Shown one piece after another: positions 10,844 through 22,835 of a DNA stretch of 64,000 nt; the first letter of the stretch is position 1; each line of letters starts with the position of its first letter. Both the position numbers and the translations under genes were made by a program. The notes under the pieces are model-generated. The model made no database searches. It saw only the letters and a program-made list of their open reading frames with translations, and was not told the DNA's origin. This DNA comes from Anomaloglossus baeobatrachus (lineage: Eukaryota; Chordata; Amphibia; Anura; Aromobatidae): assembly GCF_048569485.1 (NCBI RefSeq), contig NC_134357.1, positions 481,646,163 to 481,710,162 on the forward strand, written 5' to 3'.

Positions 10844-11430
10844 ATTTTAATGGGATAATGACACAATCTTACCAGCTTCCACCAGCATCTTCACAAGGTC
10901 TTTTGCTTTTATTCTTGGGTTGTTATGCACGTCTGACCAAAGCACGTTCATCTCTAGTACACAAAACCTGTCTCCTTCCTGAGCGGTATGATGGCTGAAC
11001 ATTCCCATCTGGTTTGTACTTGCATATAATTGTTTGCACAGATGAATGAGACTCCTTCAATATCTGGAAATTGCACCCAAGGATGAACCTTCCTGAGATC
11101 TTGACTGATTTCTTTTGACTTTCCCATGTAGCTACATGAAGTGTGTTTCAGGTGTGCATTAAAATACATCCACAGGTGTGTCTCTAATGCAGATGTTTCC
11201 AATAAACCTATCAGAAGCTTCCAAAGACATGACATCATCATATGGGTTGTCCGATATTGTTTAAAGGCATAGCTCTTTTGTGTATATAAACTTTTGACTT
11301 TGCAGAAAGTGATAAAAATGCCTTAAAACATTCTCTCTCTCATTATTCTGGCATTTGGCAAATATAAATAATGTTGGTTCGTAATTGAACTATAAAGGGA
11401 AAGGTTTACTCTGATTGCATGTCAGATAAT
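10844..11430 (-). pseudogene. Tc1/mariner transposase remnant, right piece
   Basis: Read on the minus strand, 10954-11080 gives SFICANNYMQVQTRWECSA, which matches the spacer and start region of vertebrate Tc1-family transposons (SSICANNY...). The flanking DNA also follows the Tc1 non-coding pattern: a 'gtgtatataaacttttgac' segment near 11280 and 'tctctctcattattctg' near 11330. The N-terminal part of a transposase frame follows toward 10844. The copy is split by the hAT at 3153-10835 and has lost its central part, including the catalytic residues. It is clearly older than the hAT. Confidence 0.7.
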
Positions 11431-11473
11431 GCAAAAAACATACATATGTGTCTTTTTAGATAGTGCATGTATG

Positions 11474-11794
11474 TGTCCCTGCTATGTACTGTGTAATGGC
11501 TGTGTCTGACCGTACAGGAACATGGGCTGATCATACAACATCTCCTGGACCGTTGAGGAAGTAAAAAAGTATGAAAAGACATTACAGTATGGGATTAAAG
11601 CTAATTCTTTCTTTGAAATAAAACATTTTTTTTCAAACAGACAGGGAAATGTTTTACCTCACAAACAGAATCAGCTGTGTTCCCATCCTGTAATGTCTGT
11701 ATATTTTCCTCCCCTGCCCAGGAAGGAGCTGTGGTATGATCAGACTATGTCACTGTATGGTCAAACATAGCCATTGCACAGTACGTGGCAGGAC
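11474..11794. repeat. Foldback (inverted repeat) element
   Basis: The left arm starts gtccctgctatgtactgtg and the right arm ends with a close reverse complement, cagtacgtggcaggac. Arms of about 130 bp, with several mismatches, surround an AT-rich centre near 11610-11660. This is probably an old non-autonomous DNA transposon. I cannot place its outer ends or a target duplication. Confidence 0.6.
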
Positions 11795-11929
11795 CAAATA
11801 TATTAGGATTATATAGGTACAGAATTTTTTTTAACACATCAATTATGGAAACTATTATTATTGCAAGATCTATTGATTAAAATCAACTTTAAAATTAACT
11901 TTTTTGGGGGGGCGAAACCCCTTTAATTT

Positions 11930-12200
11930 AGAATCTAGGTTAGACTCCTAATATTAATGAGACCCCAGACCAGACCATTAAAATAATCAGATCTCAGATT
12001 CCTAAAGTTAAACAGACCAGAGACCAGGCACCATATATAAATTCAGATACCAGACTCCTAAACAATTATAAACCCTATACCAAACCCCTATAATAATTGA
12101 AACACCAGATCAGAAGCTTTGGCCATTTTAGACCCCTAAACTCTTCCAAACCAGTCCCTAAAAAATTCCAGACCCCAGATCAGACTAATATATTCATGTT
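11930..12200. repeat. Degenerate short tandem repeat
   Basis: Variants of 'accccagaccagac', 'cagactcctaa' and 'taataatt' recur every 30-35 bp with many differences. This looks like a decayed minisatellite. Confidence 0.5.
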
Positions 12201-13039
12201 TAAATATTAGATAAAATACATATGCTTGCTGGTGTCATGGTGTCAAGAGCTTGAATGTCAGTCACTAGTAGTAGAATAGAATAACTCTTGACAGTCGAGA
12301 GTCTTGACCTGCCGGCATTGGAGAACACATTGTCTTCCATGGCATCTATGGTAAGTCTTCCGGTTCCAGATAGATGGCCTCCCCGGTCTGGATTCGGACA
12401 ACGGTCCACCATTGGGCATTGCAGATCTAATGATTCAGGGTATTAATATGTGGGGTACTAGATCCAAATGAAGATACTCAACAATAGAGACAATAGTATG
12501 TAGTAGTAGACTGTAGTATCAAGTTGTTCTCATTTTTCCCCTAAGTGAAACTATTTTTTCTACGAATGTGAATCTATTGCTGGCTATTGTAACATTTCCT
12601 GCAGTCCAACTTCTCAAGCCTTGATGAATAGAATCAAATAAGTTATTTTAGATAAAAGTATCTTATATTTTAATAATGAACCTTCCAGAATGTTAATAAC
12701 GATCATCAGATTCACTGGGGCCTCTTTATTCACCTCATTTCCTCTTCATAGGCAACACAATACGTGCTTGCCACAATAATTCTGATACTCTAACCTTCGT
12801 GTGTATCCCTCAGAGGCTGCTTACATCTCCGACTTATTCTTCTTAGTACAAGGAAGCCCATCTGTCTGTAAATGGGTAATTAGTCTAATCAGACAAAAGG
12901 AGGGAAAGTGGAATACGTTATAAGATGAATACACAAAATGATCAACATTTTTCTAAAACTCATGTTACTAAGCACAGAGCCAGACTGCGTTAAAGTTGTA
13001 GTCAACATCGTAATGTTTAGTCTAAGGAAGTCTATGTTA
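12201..13039. other. No recognised feature
   Basis: A strong-looking donor sequence (atggtaagtc) occurs at 12347-12356, and a minus-strand open frame covers 12200-12412, but neither fits a recognisable exon. The rest is AT-rich without repeat structure that I can name. Confidence 0.25.
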
Positions 13040-14040
13040 AGGGCTTACCTATTGACATGGTTTCTCAAAGTCACAAGTCAGGATAATCAGCACGGACCGG
13101 AGGCGACAGTGCACCGGAAGGGGTGACATAGATGACATGTGGATCAGTGAACACCAGGACAGCAGAAAATTCAAAATGGCAAACAAACAAGTGAAGCAGG
13201 TAGTACAGATGAAGCACAGTCAGGTGTGTGGATACACACAGGAACATTATAGGAAATTGGTATAATCTGGCAGGAAAGCAGTTAATCACAGGAGTGCATT
13301 CTGGTATTCTTTGGTTCAGACAATAGTTAAGCATAGGAGTAATTGCAACGTAAATGCAGTCTGATATATTCCTGCAGGACAACAGTTTCACTTGCATACA
13401 CAGACAGAAGAAAGCCCGAGTGCAAGAACAGTATTGGGGCCCTATTCAGTCCAATAACTCATCAAAATGCACAATTCTACCTGCTTTGAATGTAGAAATT
13501 GGCCCCCTAACCTCTTAGGCCATGGTTGCACCGGCTGGACCTATGATATGTCCGCCCCTGAATAGTTTAAAACAACAAAGTAACAGAGAAGAAAATTAAG
13601 TCCAGTATCATTCAGCAAGGCCATAGTTAACATCAAGAATACAAAAAAATATAGACAAACTAGAGATATGATTGTAGTGATGCAATCAAGTGTTACCTTG
13701 ATTGCAGAGGTCAGGTGTGAACAAGACAGGACAGTTGCAAGGAGTTGTTAACTTGCTTGCTGAGATGTTTGTATAGACAACACCTAACCAGCTGACTGAT
13801 CTTAGAAATAATGTTGGCTGTAGCATAGAAGTCAGGAGTAGCAAAGGACTCAATGGACAACCGGCAGGAGCGATGCCAAGTAAAGTTAAGGAACTGACCT
13901 TTAAAAGAGCTTCCCTTAAAAGGCCGTGAGTGGTAATGTTAGAGGAGTTCACTGCATTATCTGGCAAATCCTGTTTTTACTACTGCAAAGGAAGGCAGCC
14001 ATAGGAGAAGGGAGCAAGACCCAGCACTTGTGCGTAACAG
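13040..14040. other. Probable old interspersed repeat, unassigned
   Basis: Purine-rich phrases (caggaaagcagttaatcacagg, gaccaagacaggac-like) resemble the minus-strand LTR sequences seen elsewhere in the window, but I find no TG...CA ends or target duplication. No coding region is supported. Confidence 0.25.
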
Positions 14041-14099
14041 TCTGAGCCATTATCCACAGGATTAAAGATAATAATCTGATAACTGACAACCACCAATCA

Positions 14100-15560
14100 T
14101 TAAAACATTGGTTGCAAGCCAACTGTTGACTGCAATGTGGAGTACATTCAATGAATTGTTAATTTCATACTTGCTTTACTGCTCCTTTCAAAACCTTTTA
14201 GGCAGACTTTGCATGGGGTGGTACTCGTCAGGCTTGACTGCTGTCTCATTCAAAATCCCTGTACACTTAGGAGAAAGGGGGTTCAGGATTCCTATTCCAG
14301 TGATTGTGGGGAACACCGTGGTAAGGTCCCCAGCAATCACATATTTATCATTTCTTTTATCTGTGACATTTTTCACGGACTAGGAAACAGATTTCTTATC
14401 ACTGGGATCCCAATGTTGGAACCCCCAACCAATCATGTAATGAAAATATGGACCTTATTGTTCCATTCAATGCCTATGGGACACACGCTTGACCACTGCT
14501 ACATTCAATCTTACTGTGAGGATGAATTAGAACCTATGGCAACAATTCAAAGGTTTGTTAAATTCCTAGTGTTAAGGCCGCCACTAGTCACAAAAAACGT
14601 ACTCAATCTGTATGACCATTATCCTCAGGATAGGTGGGAAATTTGAGATCACTGGAGGCCCCAAGCTGGGACCATCATCGATGACTAGAACATTGGCCCA
14701 AGACCCTGTTTACTGCATTGGGGAGAGCTTTAATGGAGAAGTGGTGGAGCATTTACCTACCGCTCCATTCAATGTCTATGGTACTGATGCTGTATGGAGA
14801 AACACCGCACATTATTGATCACTGCTCTGTTTCAGTTTATTATTGAAGGGAGCTCATGACCTCCATTCTAGTGATTTTGATGGCCTAAGTGACAGCAACA
14901 CAGGGACTAAACATGTTTCATGTATTCTGATTATGCCATTATCCATAGGATAGGTGATAACCGATGGTGAACTCAACATTAGAACCTCCACCAATCACTT
15001 GAATGTGGGTCCCAAGCCCAAAATAGACTTTGGTGAGGCGAGCATGTCCCTACTGCTCCAATTAATGTACATGAAACAGATTTTGCAAGTGGTGGCAACT
15101 TGATTGCTTGATCAATGCTTCATTCAAGCTCATTGTTGCCCGAACTGAGAAGGAACAGGGGGCTCAGGATCCTGGTTATAGTGATTGTGGGGGCCACAAT
15201 GATCTCACATTTAACACTAATTCTTTCTAAGTGAATATTCACAAGATAGTTGAGAATTGTCTAATTGATAGTGGCACCACTGATGAAGCCATGGATAAGC
15301 TCTAAAACATGAGTCCCAAACCCATGTGAAGTTGCTTGAATGAAGATATGGTTTTGCTTACACCATACGATAATTTTTGGACTGACAGACTAACCAAGTG
15401 CGGTGCAGCTCCCATCAGTCCCATAGACTTTACATGGAGTGGCACCCTGCTCCATCCAAGCTCACTGTGGTCATGAAGTGAGGAAAATTGGTGGGCTCAA
15501 GACCCCCTTCTAGTGATTGCAAGAGTTGGTCTTAGTTATCACAAACATTTATCAATTTTC
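14100..15560. repeat. Diverged repeat in about five tandem-like copies
   Basis: Three phrases recur in the same order: 'cattcaatgtctatgg' (near 14147, 14465, 14768, 15055, 15400), a 'gggttcaggattcctattcc' type phrase, and 'agtgattgtgggg' (near 14297, 14863, 15178, 15515). The spacing is about 300-350 bp. Copies are very diverged. The same phrases appear at 1095-1515. Open frames here are chance. Confidence 0.5.
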
Positions 15561-16301
15561 TGTTGAGATATTATAGATTTTTTTTCTGTTTTATAGTAGT
15601 ATCCAAGATAGCAGAACATCTGAAAATATACACCAAAAACTAATACCTCAATGACATGAGGCAACAATCCAGAGTCGGATGGTGTCAGGTACAAAGGCAA
15701 GAAGTGCTAACAGAAGGGCATACCACCCGTTGACAGCATCTTTCCTTTTATCCTGAAATTTCACGGTCAGCAGGCCTCCATCAGCTGAAATATAGATGTT
15801 TTCTGAGCTGACACTTAATCTACGAGGCTTCAGCGGTTATTAACATTAGATTACTTGCACATGATCCAAAAATGAGGAATTTATGTGGACCATGAATATG
15901 TAGAAAAATCCTTAGAGAAATTAGAGAAATGGAAAATTTGTAATATTATTTGTCTCAGCAGCTATTAGGATTTTTCTCTGAATTTCTTAGATGTCAAAAA
16001 AAGATTAAAGGTCTCTACTAGGGGGTCATAAATGAACTTGCCAATACTCTTTCGCACCACTGGGTGGTTCCTGGACCTCAGAAGAATTGACAAATGTCTC
16101 AGGTCCCACCAAAACTTGAAACTAAACCCTCAAAGAATCTAGCAAAATGTCCACCGGCTGGCTACCATCTTGCTTGTCTTATGTGTTATAGTTTGTAAGA
16201 AATTTGTAAGGAATTTCATTAGTTACTAATGATGTGCAAATAAAGTCAAGTGGGATTGAATTCTCCTCACATAATTTCAAAAACCTGCATTTGACAAAAT
16301 G
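15561..16301. other. No recognised feature
   Basis: AT-rich DNA upstream of the Ty3 element. I see no domain-bearing frame and no repeat structure. Confidence 0.3.
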
Positions 16302-16305
16302 CAGA

Positions 16306-18544
16306 TGTGACGCCCTGGCCTATCAGGTCGCCACAGGGTATTGTGCAATCTTCCCTTCTGCATGATATCCACATCCTCCTTGGTTACGGGTCACTGGCCT
16401 TTGGTGTTGCTAAGAACCAGCCAATCAAAAATCCTAGAAACACTCTGCACCACAGCCACCAGACACACCAATGGGTAGCCTGAAGGGAAAAGGGCCACCT
16501 ACTTGGGGGGTTGGTTTGGGAGTGTCAGGAGTGTCAGGGGTAGTCAGTTGTGTGGTGACTCTCATGATGAGAGGTCACAAGTCAGTTGAAGGAGGTTAGG
16601 AGTTGGGCTCCTCAGTTACTAGGTGGCAGATGTTGGTCTGGGCCTGGTAGGAGCTGGAACCCCGGTCGCAGGGGATCGTATCAAGGGGCACGGAACTGCC
16701 AAGGAGGGCATCCGGTGGCCTTGAGCCATCTCCGGGCAGGGGCCAGGGCACAGCAGGGTACGTGGACCCTAGGCTAGGAAGTAGTTTCAAGCATCCTGGT
16801 AATTTACCCAACAAGGGCGAAGTCTTCAAGATTCGTTCTCCACCCGCTCCGAAATTGGGGTACTAGCGCAACGAGGTGGATAGGACTTTCCCAATACACA
16901 GTCCAGAAAATCACAAGCTTGAACCCTGAGAGCAGGCTCAATCCATTAGCCATACGGGTGAGCGGGACCCGACTAGTTCTATACTACAGGGACCAACCAG
17001 TAAAGAAAGTGTCAAGGGAAAGGTCACAGGCTAACAAGCAACACCATCGGGCACGGGATCCAAGCGTGCTCCCTCCCCACTACAGCGGTGTTCAGAATTT
17101 CAGTTTACAAGTTGTCGGTGTCAGCGTTATTGGACTGAGTGAGTACGCAGTGACCCTTTCCTCCTCAACGGCGTCCCCCTCGCACCATCTCCGAGCCAAG
17201 GGGCAATATCCCCCTACCCACGGAGTGGCTAAACACCTAGCTGCCATTCCACCGTGTTACGAGGGGGACCCGGGGAAGCGTGCCAAGATGGGAAATGGAC
17301 AGCTTCCGCCGGTCAAGGTCCACTGTGCGGTGTAAGGGACCGCTGCTATGGTCAGGAAAGAGTGAGCGGGTTGCTACTAGTGATCGTCTGGAACGTCACA
17401 GACGATCTATGTACACCGGTCCGCCCTAACCCGTGAGGGTTGTATGGCTCGGGGCTTCTCGTACGGTGTACCTGTTGCACGGGGACGCACAGAGGTGCCT
17501 ACGCACGTGTGCCAGCGGGAGTCACAGGATATGGCACGAGGGTAGCACAGAGGTGCCCACGCACGTGTGCTTTCAATAACCAGGTGAGTCCGGTGGAGAC
17601 TCGAGGAGCTCACCTGGGAAAGGAACACGGCCTGTTGAAGGAGATACTGCCGGAGCAGCAAGGCAGGAACACGGCCTGCAAACCAGGTGCTGCCTGAGCA
17701 GCAAGGGCAAAGCCCACGAAAAACAATGACGTCTGTACAGTGGCGTGGCAGCACGCTGCCAGACATCCAAACATAGAAGGACGGTCACGCACCGCCATGA
17801 TGGCAGGGGGAGCTTTTAAGGAGGTGTAGCTCCACCCAAGGGCGGGCGCGAGACGGGCATGACTCAATCAGGGTTCGTGACGTCCTGGCCCAGCCAGTCA
17901 GGATTCAGCACATCACCAGCCTCGTCATGGGGCCGTGTGATATCAGTGAGCGAATCAGAAGACGTCACGTGGAGCACATGCTCATCTTCCTGCCTCTGGG
18001 TCATAAAGGCGGGATCCCCGGTTTCACAATGTGCAGAGACATGGGAAGTCTTGCTGCTTCCCTGAGCATCTATTCTTTGCACACTGCGCAACCTCCCAGA
18101 GCCTCTGTGATGCTGAGCAGGAGAGCTCATGGCAGGCAAGGGATGGGAGACCGCTCCATTCCCTGCAAGGGGAGAACCACTAGGTGTCACCCTTCTGCTG
18201 TGTCTCTGAGAAGGCAACTCCTGCGGACTGCGCAGTCTCCCAGACCTTTGGTGCTGCTGAGCAGTAGGGCTCGTGGCTGACAAGGAATGGGGGACCACCT
18301 CATTCCTTGCAACAAGAGAGCCACGACGTGTAACACACCGCTTCCGTGCGCTCCCAACAGCAGCGGTGGTACTCCACCTTACCCCACACCATTGGTGGCG
18401 TCACGAACTCTAAACACAAAATCCCCTGTAAATACCCCCCTTTTATTTCGAGTGACCGCGCAACCCCTCCTGGGCCTGGAGACCCCTCGAGTCACCGCGG
18501 ATCCGGATCCGAGCAGTCTCGGCTGCTGACGCTGGGGCAGTACA
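16306..18544 (+). repeat. 5' LTR of the Ty3 element
   Basis: It begins tgtgacgccctggcc and ends ggcagtaca. Both ends match the 3' LTR at 25712-26862, although this LTR is about 1.1 kb longer. The end phrases (ccaacagcagcggtggt, cccctcgagtcaccgcgg) also occur in the solo LTR at 28179-29281, so they are related. Several open frames inside are chance. Confidence 0.88.
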
Positions 18545-18819
18545 CCTCGAAACTTCTGGCGTCACGAACAGGATACGAGCAGGACCCACTTTCCTGGGTG
18601 ACGTGCGCCTTAGAGCCGAAAACCGCGAGTCAAAATTCCTCTTCCCGCTAATTCCGCCATTTTCCGCCATCTTGTAGCGCCAAAACACCGTCTTCCCCGA
18701 GAAAGCGCGCGAAGCCTAAGTGCCGCTCTTCGTCTTGCATGTGAGGCCGGAACCGGAGGTTCCCAGAGGGCCATAGTGCGCGAAAGAGTTCTGAGTGAAA
18801 ACCAAGGGGACGCGCAAAG

Positions 18820-20340
18820 ATGTCGGCTCCAGACAATGGAAATGTGGCGGCGCTGCCTCCACCCGACCAGGGCAACGCTGGTGCGGCGGACGCCCCTCCG
18901 GCCGCAGGAGTCTCGGCAACGGGACCCGAGGCGGTTGTTCCATTAATATTGATAAACTTGCCGTATGTACTGGGCGCTGCCTGGCTCCCACAGTATGATC
19001 GCCGACCAGACGCGCTGCAGGGATTCAAGAGAAAAATCTGCAACGTCCTTGACATGTATGCCTTGAACGGACGGTAGCGGGCGTATGTGGTGCTCGGGCA
19101 GCTGACTGGCGCTGCCGAACTGGAAGTGGAGACATGGACTGAAGGCTGCTTTGCACGCTGCGATATCAGTACCGATATCGCTAGCGTGGGTACCCGCCCC
19201 CATCTGTTGTGCGACACGGGCAAATCGCTGCCTGTGCCACACAACATCGCCCAGACCTGTCACACTACTTACCTGCCCGGCGACGTCGCTGTGACCGGTG
19301 AACCGCCTCTTTTCTAAGGGGGCGGTTCGTTCAGCGTCACTGCGACGTCACAGCTGTGTCACTGAACCGCCGCCCAATAGAAGCGGAGGGACGTTGATGA
19401 GCGGGACGTAACATCCCGCCCACCTCCTTCCTTCCGCATAGCAGCCGGGAGGCAGGTAAGGTGAGGTTCCTCGTTCCTGCGGTGTCACACGGAGCGATGT
19501 GTGCTGCCACAGGAACGAGGAACAACTTCGTTACTGCTGCAGTAACGATATTTGAGAATGGACCCCCATGTCACCGATGAGCGATTTTGCACGTTTTTGC
19601 GACGATGCAAAATCGCTCATAGGTGTCACACGCAACGGCATCGCTAATGCGGCCGGATGTGCGTCACCAATTCTGTGACCCCAACGAGTTCGCATTAGCG
19701 ATGTCACAGCGTGTAAAGCCCCCTTGAGGCATATCGGACATCCGTAGTCGCCATTTTCAGGAGACTGGGAGCTGCATTTGAGACCCGCACTGAAGCGGAG
19801 CTGAGGATGAGATTTTACAGCTGCAAGCAATCGCCCCAAGACAACATCAGAGATTACGCCTTAAAGCTGCAAGCAGCGCTGCGGACCCTGAGGCTGACTA
19901 ACGATATCGGAGAGCCGGAAGGGAACAAGATGCTGGTGGAGCAGTTCCTGCAAGGCCTGGGGTCAGTGGAGGACCAAAAGCAGCTCCGGCTGTGGGCCCT
20001 ACAACATCGTACTTTGGACTTTGCTACCCTGAAGGAATCATGGCCCTGCAGCCCCTGGATGCCCCTGAGTCTCCGCTCCCAACTTGGCAAGCCGGGACAT
20101 CCCCGATGCAAGTGAAGCCCCCTGCCCTGGCACTGCCGGAACCCACTCCTGTAACAACGTCCGGAAGCGGAGCAAGCGATTTGTCTACCCAAGTACAGCA
20201 ATTAAGTAAGGGCGTCGCCCGGATCCTAGAGGCAATGCAGCTCAAGTCCAAGACTACTTCATCAAGGGAAATCCAACTGGCCGACTGCCCTGAGGACGTC
20301 CCCTGGATGAGAAAGCGGACCTCGCCGTATAAGACCCGCA
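18820..20340 (+). pseudogene. Ty3 gag region (fossil)
   Basis: Gag starts near 18820 with an alanine/proline-rich N-terminus and continues with capsid-like sequence. A recognisable stretch (KLQAALRTLRLTND, then EQFLQGLG) lies at 19850-20010. The zinc knuckle, CYKCNKTGHFARSC, lies further on at 22836-22880. A MITE splits this region at 19143-19724 and a foldback transposon separates it from the knuckle. In a living element Gag would form the particle shell. This copy is broken. Confidence 0.75.
19143..19724. mobile_element. Harbinger-type MITE (TTTACACGCT family) in gag
   Basis: The left end reads aggctgctttgcacgctg and the right end cagcgtgtaaagccccct, imperfect inverted repeats. A 3-bp duplication, TGA, lies at 19140-19142 and 19725-19727. 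The interior matches the elements at 37491, 38366 and 41496: a 'gatgagcgggacgtaacat' type phrase, 'cccgcccacctccttcctt' and 'cctgcggtgtcacac'. There is no coding capacity. It inserted after the Ty3 element. Confidence 0.85.
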
Positions 20341-22790
20341 ACACACATCCGTTTAATTTGTACGTGTGCGGTACGTATTTGCACGTACCGGAGACACGTA
20401 CACACGGAGACCCATGTTATTCAATGGTAGATGGCACACACACGTAAAATTACACGGAACGTGTGACCGTGTGGTAAGTACATGTGTGCGCTTTTCTACA
20501 CGGACGACATGTCCGTTTTTGGCCGGCAGCACACAGGCACAGACCCGCTTTAGTCTATGGGTCCGTGCCCTGCACGTATCGCACACGGAGTATGTCCGTG
20601 TTCAGCACGTTTCATGCGTGTGCGTTTTTACACTGGCAATTTTATTTTTTGGGTTTTTTTAAATTAAATTCAGTACACTTACCTTTTTTCCTGCTGTTCT
20701 CAGTCATACTTACATTGGCGCTCGGTTTTTTTCTTCCCCCGGCTCATACCGCTCCCCGATCACTAGCGCGGCGAGGAACAGCTGTGCAGAGAATACGCGG
20801 CAACAATTACTTTGAATATGCCGGCCGCTCATTAATCAATCTCGTATTCCCTGCTTTCCCCACCCACAGACGCCTGTGATTGGTTGCAGTCAATCACGCC
20901 CCCCACGCTGAGTGACAGCTGTCTCACTGCACCCAATCACAGCAGCCGGTGGGCGTGTCTATACTGTGCAGTAAAATAAATAAATAAATAATTAAAAAAA
21001 ACCGGCGTGCGGTCCCCCCCAATTTTAATACCAGCCAGATAAAGCCATACGGCTGAAGGCTGGTATTCTCAGGATGGGGAGCCCCACGTTATGGGGAGCC
21101 CCCCAGCCTAACAATATCAGCCAGCAGCCGCCCAGAATTGCCGCATATATTATATGCGACAGTTCTGGGACTGTACCCGGCTCTTCCCGATTTGCCCTGG
21201 TGCGTTGGCAAATCGGGGTAATAAGGAATTATTGGAAGCCCATAGCTGCCAATAAGTCCTAGATTAATCATGTCAGGCGTCTCCCCAAGATACCTTCCAT
21301 GATTAATCTGTAAATTACAGTAAATAAACACACACACCCGAACAATCCTTTATTAGAAAAAAAACCACAAACATATACCCTGGTTCACCACTTTAATAAG
21401 CCCGAAAAAGCCCTCCATGTCCGGCGTACTCCAGGATGGGCCAGCGTCGTTTCCAGCTCTGCTGCATGGAGGTGACCGGAGCTGCAGAAGACACATCCGC
21501 TCCTGTCAGCTCCACGCAGCTAATGAAGGGAATAGCGCGATCAGCTGAGCTGTCACTGAGGTTACTCGCGGCCAATGCTGAATACAGCTGATCACGCTAT
21601 TCCCTTCATTAGTTGCGTGGAGCTGTCAGGAGCGGCGGTGTATTCTGCAGCTCCGGTCACCTCCATGCAGCAGAGCTGGAAGCGACGCTGGACCACCCTG
21701 GATTACGCCGGACATGGAGGGCTTTTTCGGGCTTATTAAAGTGGTGAACCAGGGTATATGTTTGTGGTTTTTTTTTCTAATAAAGGATTGTTCGGGTGTG
21801 TGTGTTTATTTACTGTAATTTACAGATTCATCATGGAAGGTATCTCGGGGAGACACCTGACATGATTAATCTAGGACTTATTGGCAGCTATGGGCTGCCA
21901 AAAACTCCTTATTACCTCGATTTGCCAACGCACCAGGGCAAATCGGGAAGAGCCGGGTACAGTCCCAGAACTGTCACATATAATGTATACGGCAATTCTG
22001 GGCAGCTGCTGACTGATATTGTTAGGCTGGGGGGCTCCCCATAACGTGGGGCTCCCCATCCTGAGAATACCAGTCTTCAGCCGTATGGCTTTATCTGGCT
22101 GGTATTACAATTGGGGGGGACCGCACGCCGTTATTTTTAATTATTTATTTATTTATTTTACTGCACAGTATAGACACGCCCACCGGTTGTTGTGATTGGG
22201 TGCAATGAGACAGCTGTCACTCAGCGTGGGGGGCGTGTCTGACTGCAAGCAATCACAGGCGTCTGTGGGTGAGGTAAGCAGGGAATACGAGATTGATTAA
22301 TGAGCGTCCGGCATATTCAAAGTAATTGTTGCCGCGTATTCTCTGCACAGCTGTTCCTTGCCGCGCTGGTGATCGGGGAGCGGTAAGTATGAGAGAGGGC
22401 TGCTCACTTCAGTCACTCGGGAGATTAGCGGTCACTGGTGACTCCTTCACAGGTGACCGCTAATCAGTACGCGGCACACAGACAGAGCCGCGGCATGACA
22501 ATGAAGTCGGGTGAAGTTCACCCGAGTTCATTCTCATCGCGCAACTCTGTCTGCTGTCAGCCGACATGTATCAATGACATTGTGCAACACACAAACGGAC
22601 ATTCCACACGGACATTCCACGTACACATACACGGGCATTTTAGACACAAACACGGACATTTTACACGTACACACGGCTCGCATACGCCATCACACGGATG
22701 CGTACGTACCGGAGAAACACCCCAAAAAAACGGAACACAGACCCGAAAAACGGACCGTGTCACACGGACGTTTTTTTTGCGGAAGTGTGT
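20341..22790. mobile_element. 2.45-kb foldback DNA transposon inside the Ty3 element
   Basis: The outermost inverted match is acacacatccg (20341-20351) with cggaagtgtgt (22780-22790). Inside lie two ~800-bp arms, 20747-21547 and 21585-22386, near-perfect inverted repeats around a 37-bp loop. Outside the arms both flanks are rich in 'acacgga' and 'cgtgtgcg' motifs. Open frames of about 80 codons in the two arms are mirror images of each other and are not genes. I found no clear target duplication, so the superfamily is unknown. It separates the gag capsid region from the zinc knuckle. Confidence 0.75.
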
Positions 22791-22835
22791 TTTAGGCCTA
22801 AAGGAAAGAGCAGCGACCGGTATGGCCCACCTGTT

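Noticed and set aside
12200-12412. Possible host exon with a donor-like site at 12347-12356
   Set aside because: The donor and the open frame are on opposite strands and no domain or matching acceptor is visible.
17407-19247. Open frames of 100-200 codons on the minus strand
   Set aside because: They lie in the LTR and gag region of the Ty3 element and show no domain of their own.
20340-20345. An 8-bp target duplication for the foldback at 20341-22790
   Set aside because: Candidate flanks taagaccc and taggccta agree at only four of eight places.
21089-22059. Two similar ~80-codon proteins in opposite directions
   Set aside because: They are mirror images in the two arms of a foldback transposon.
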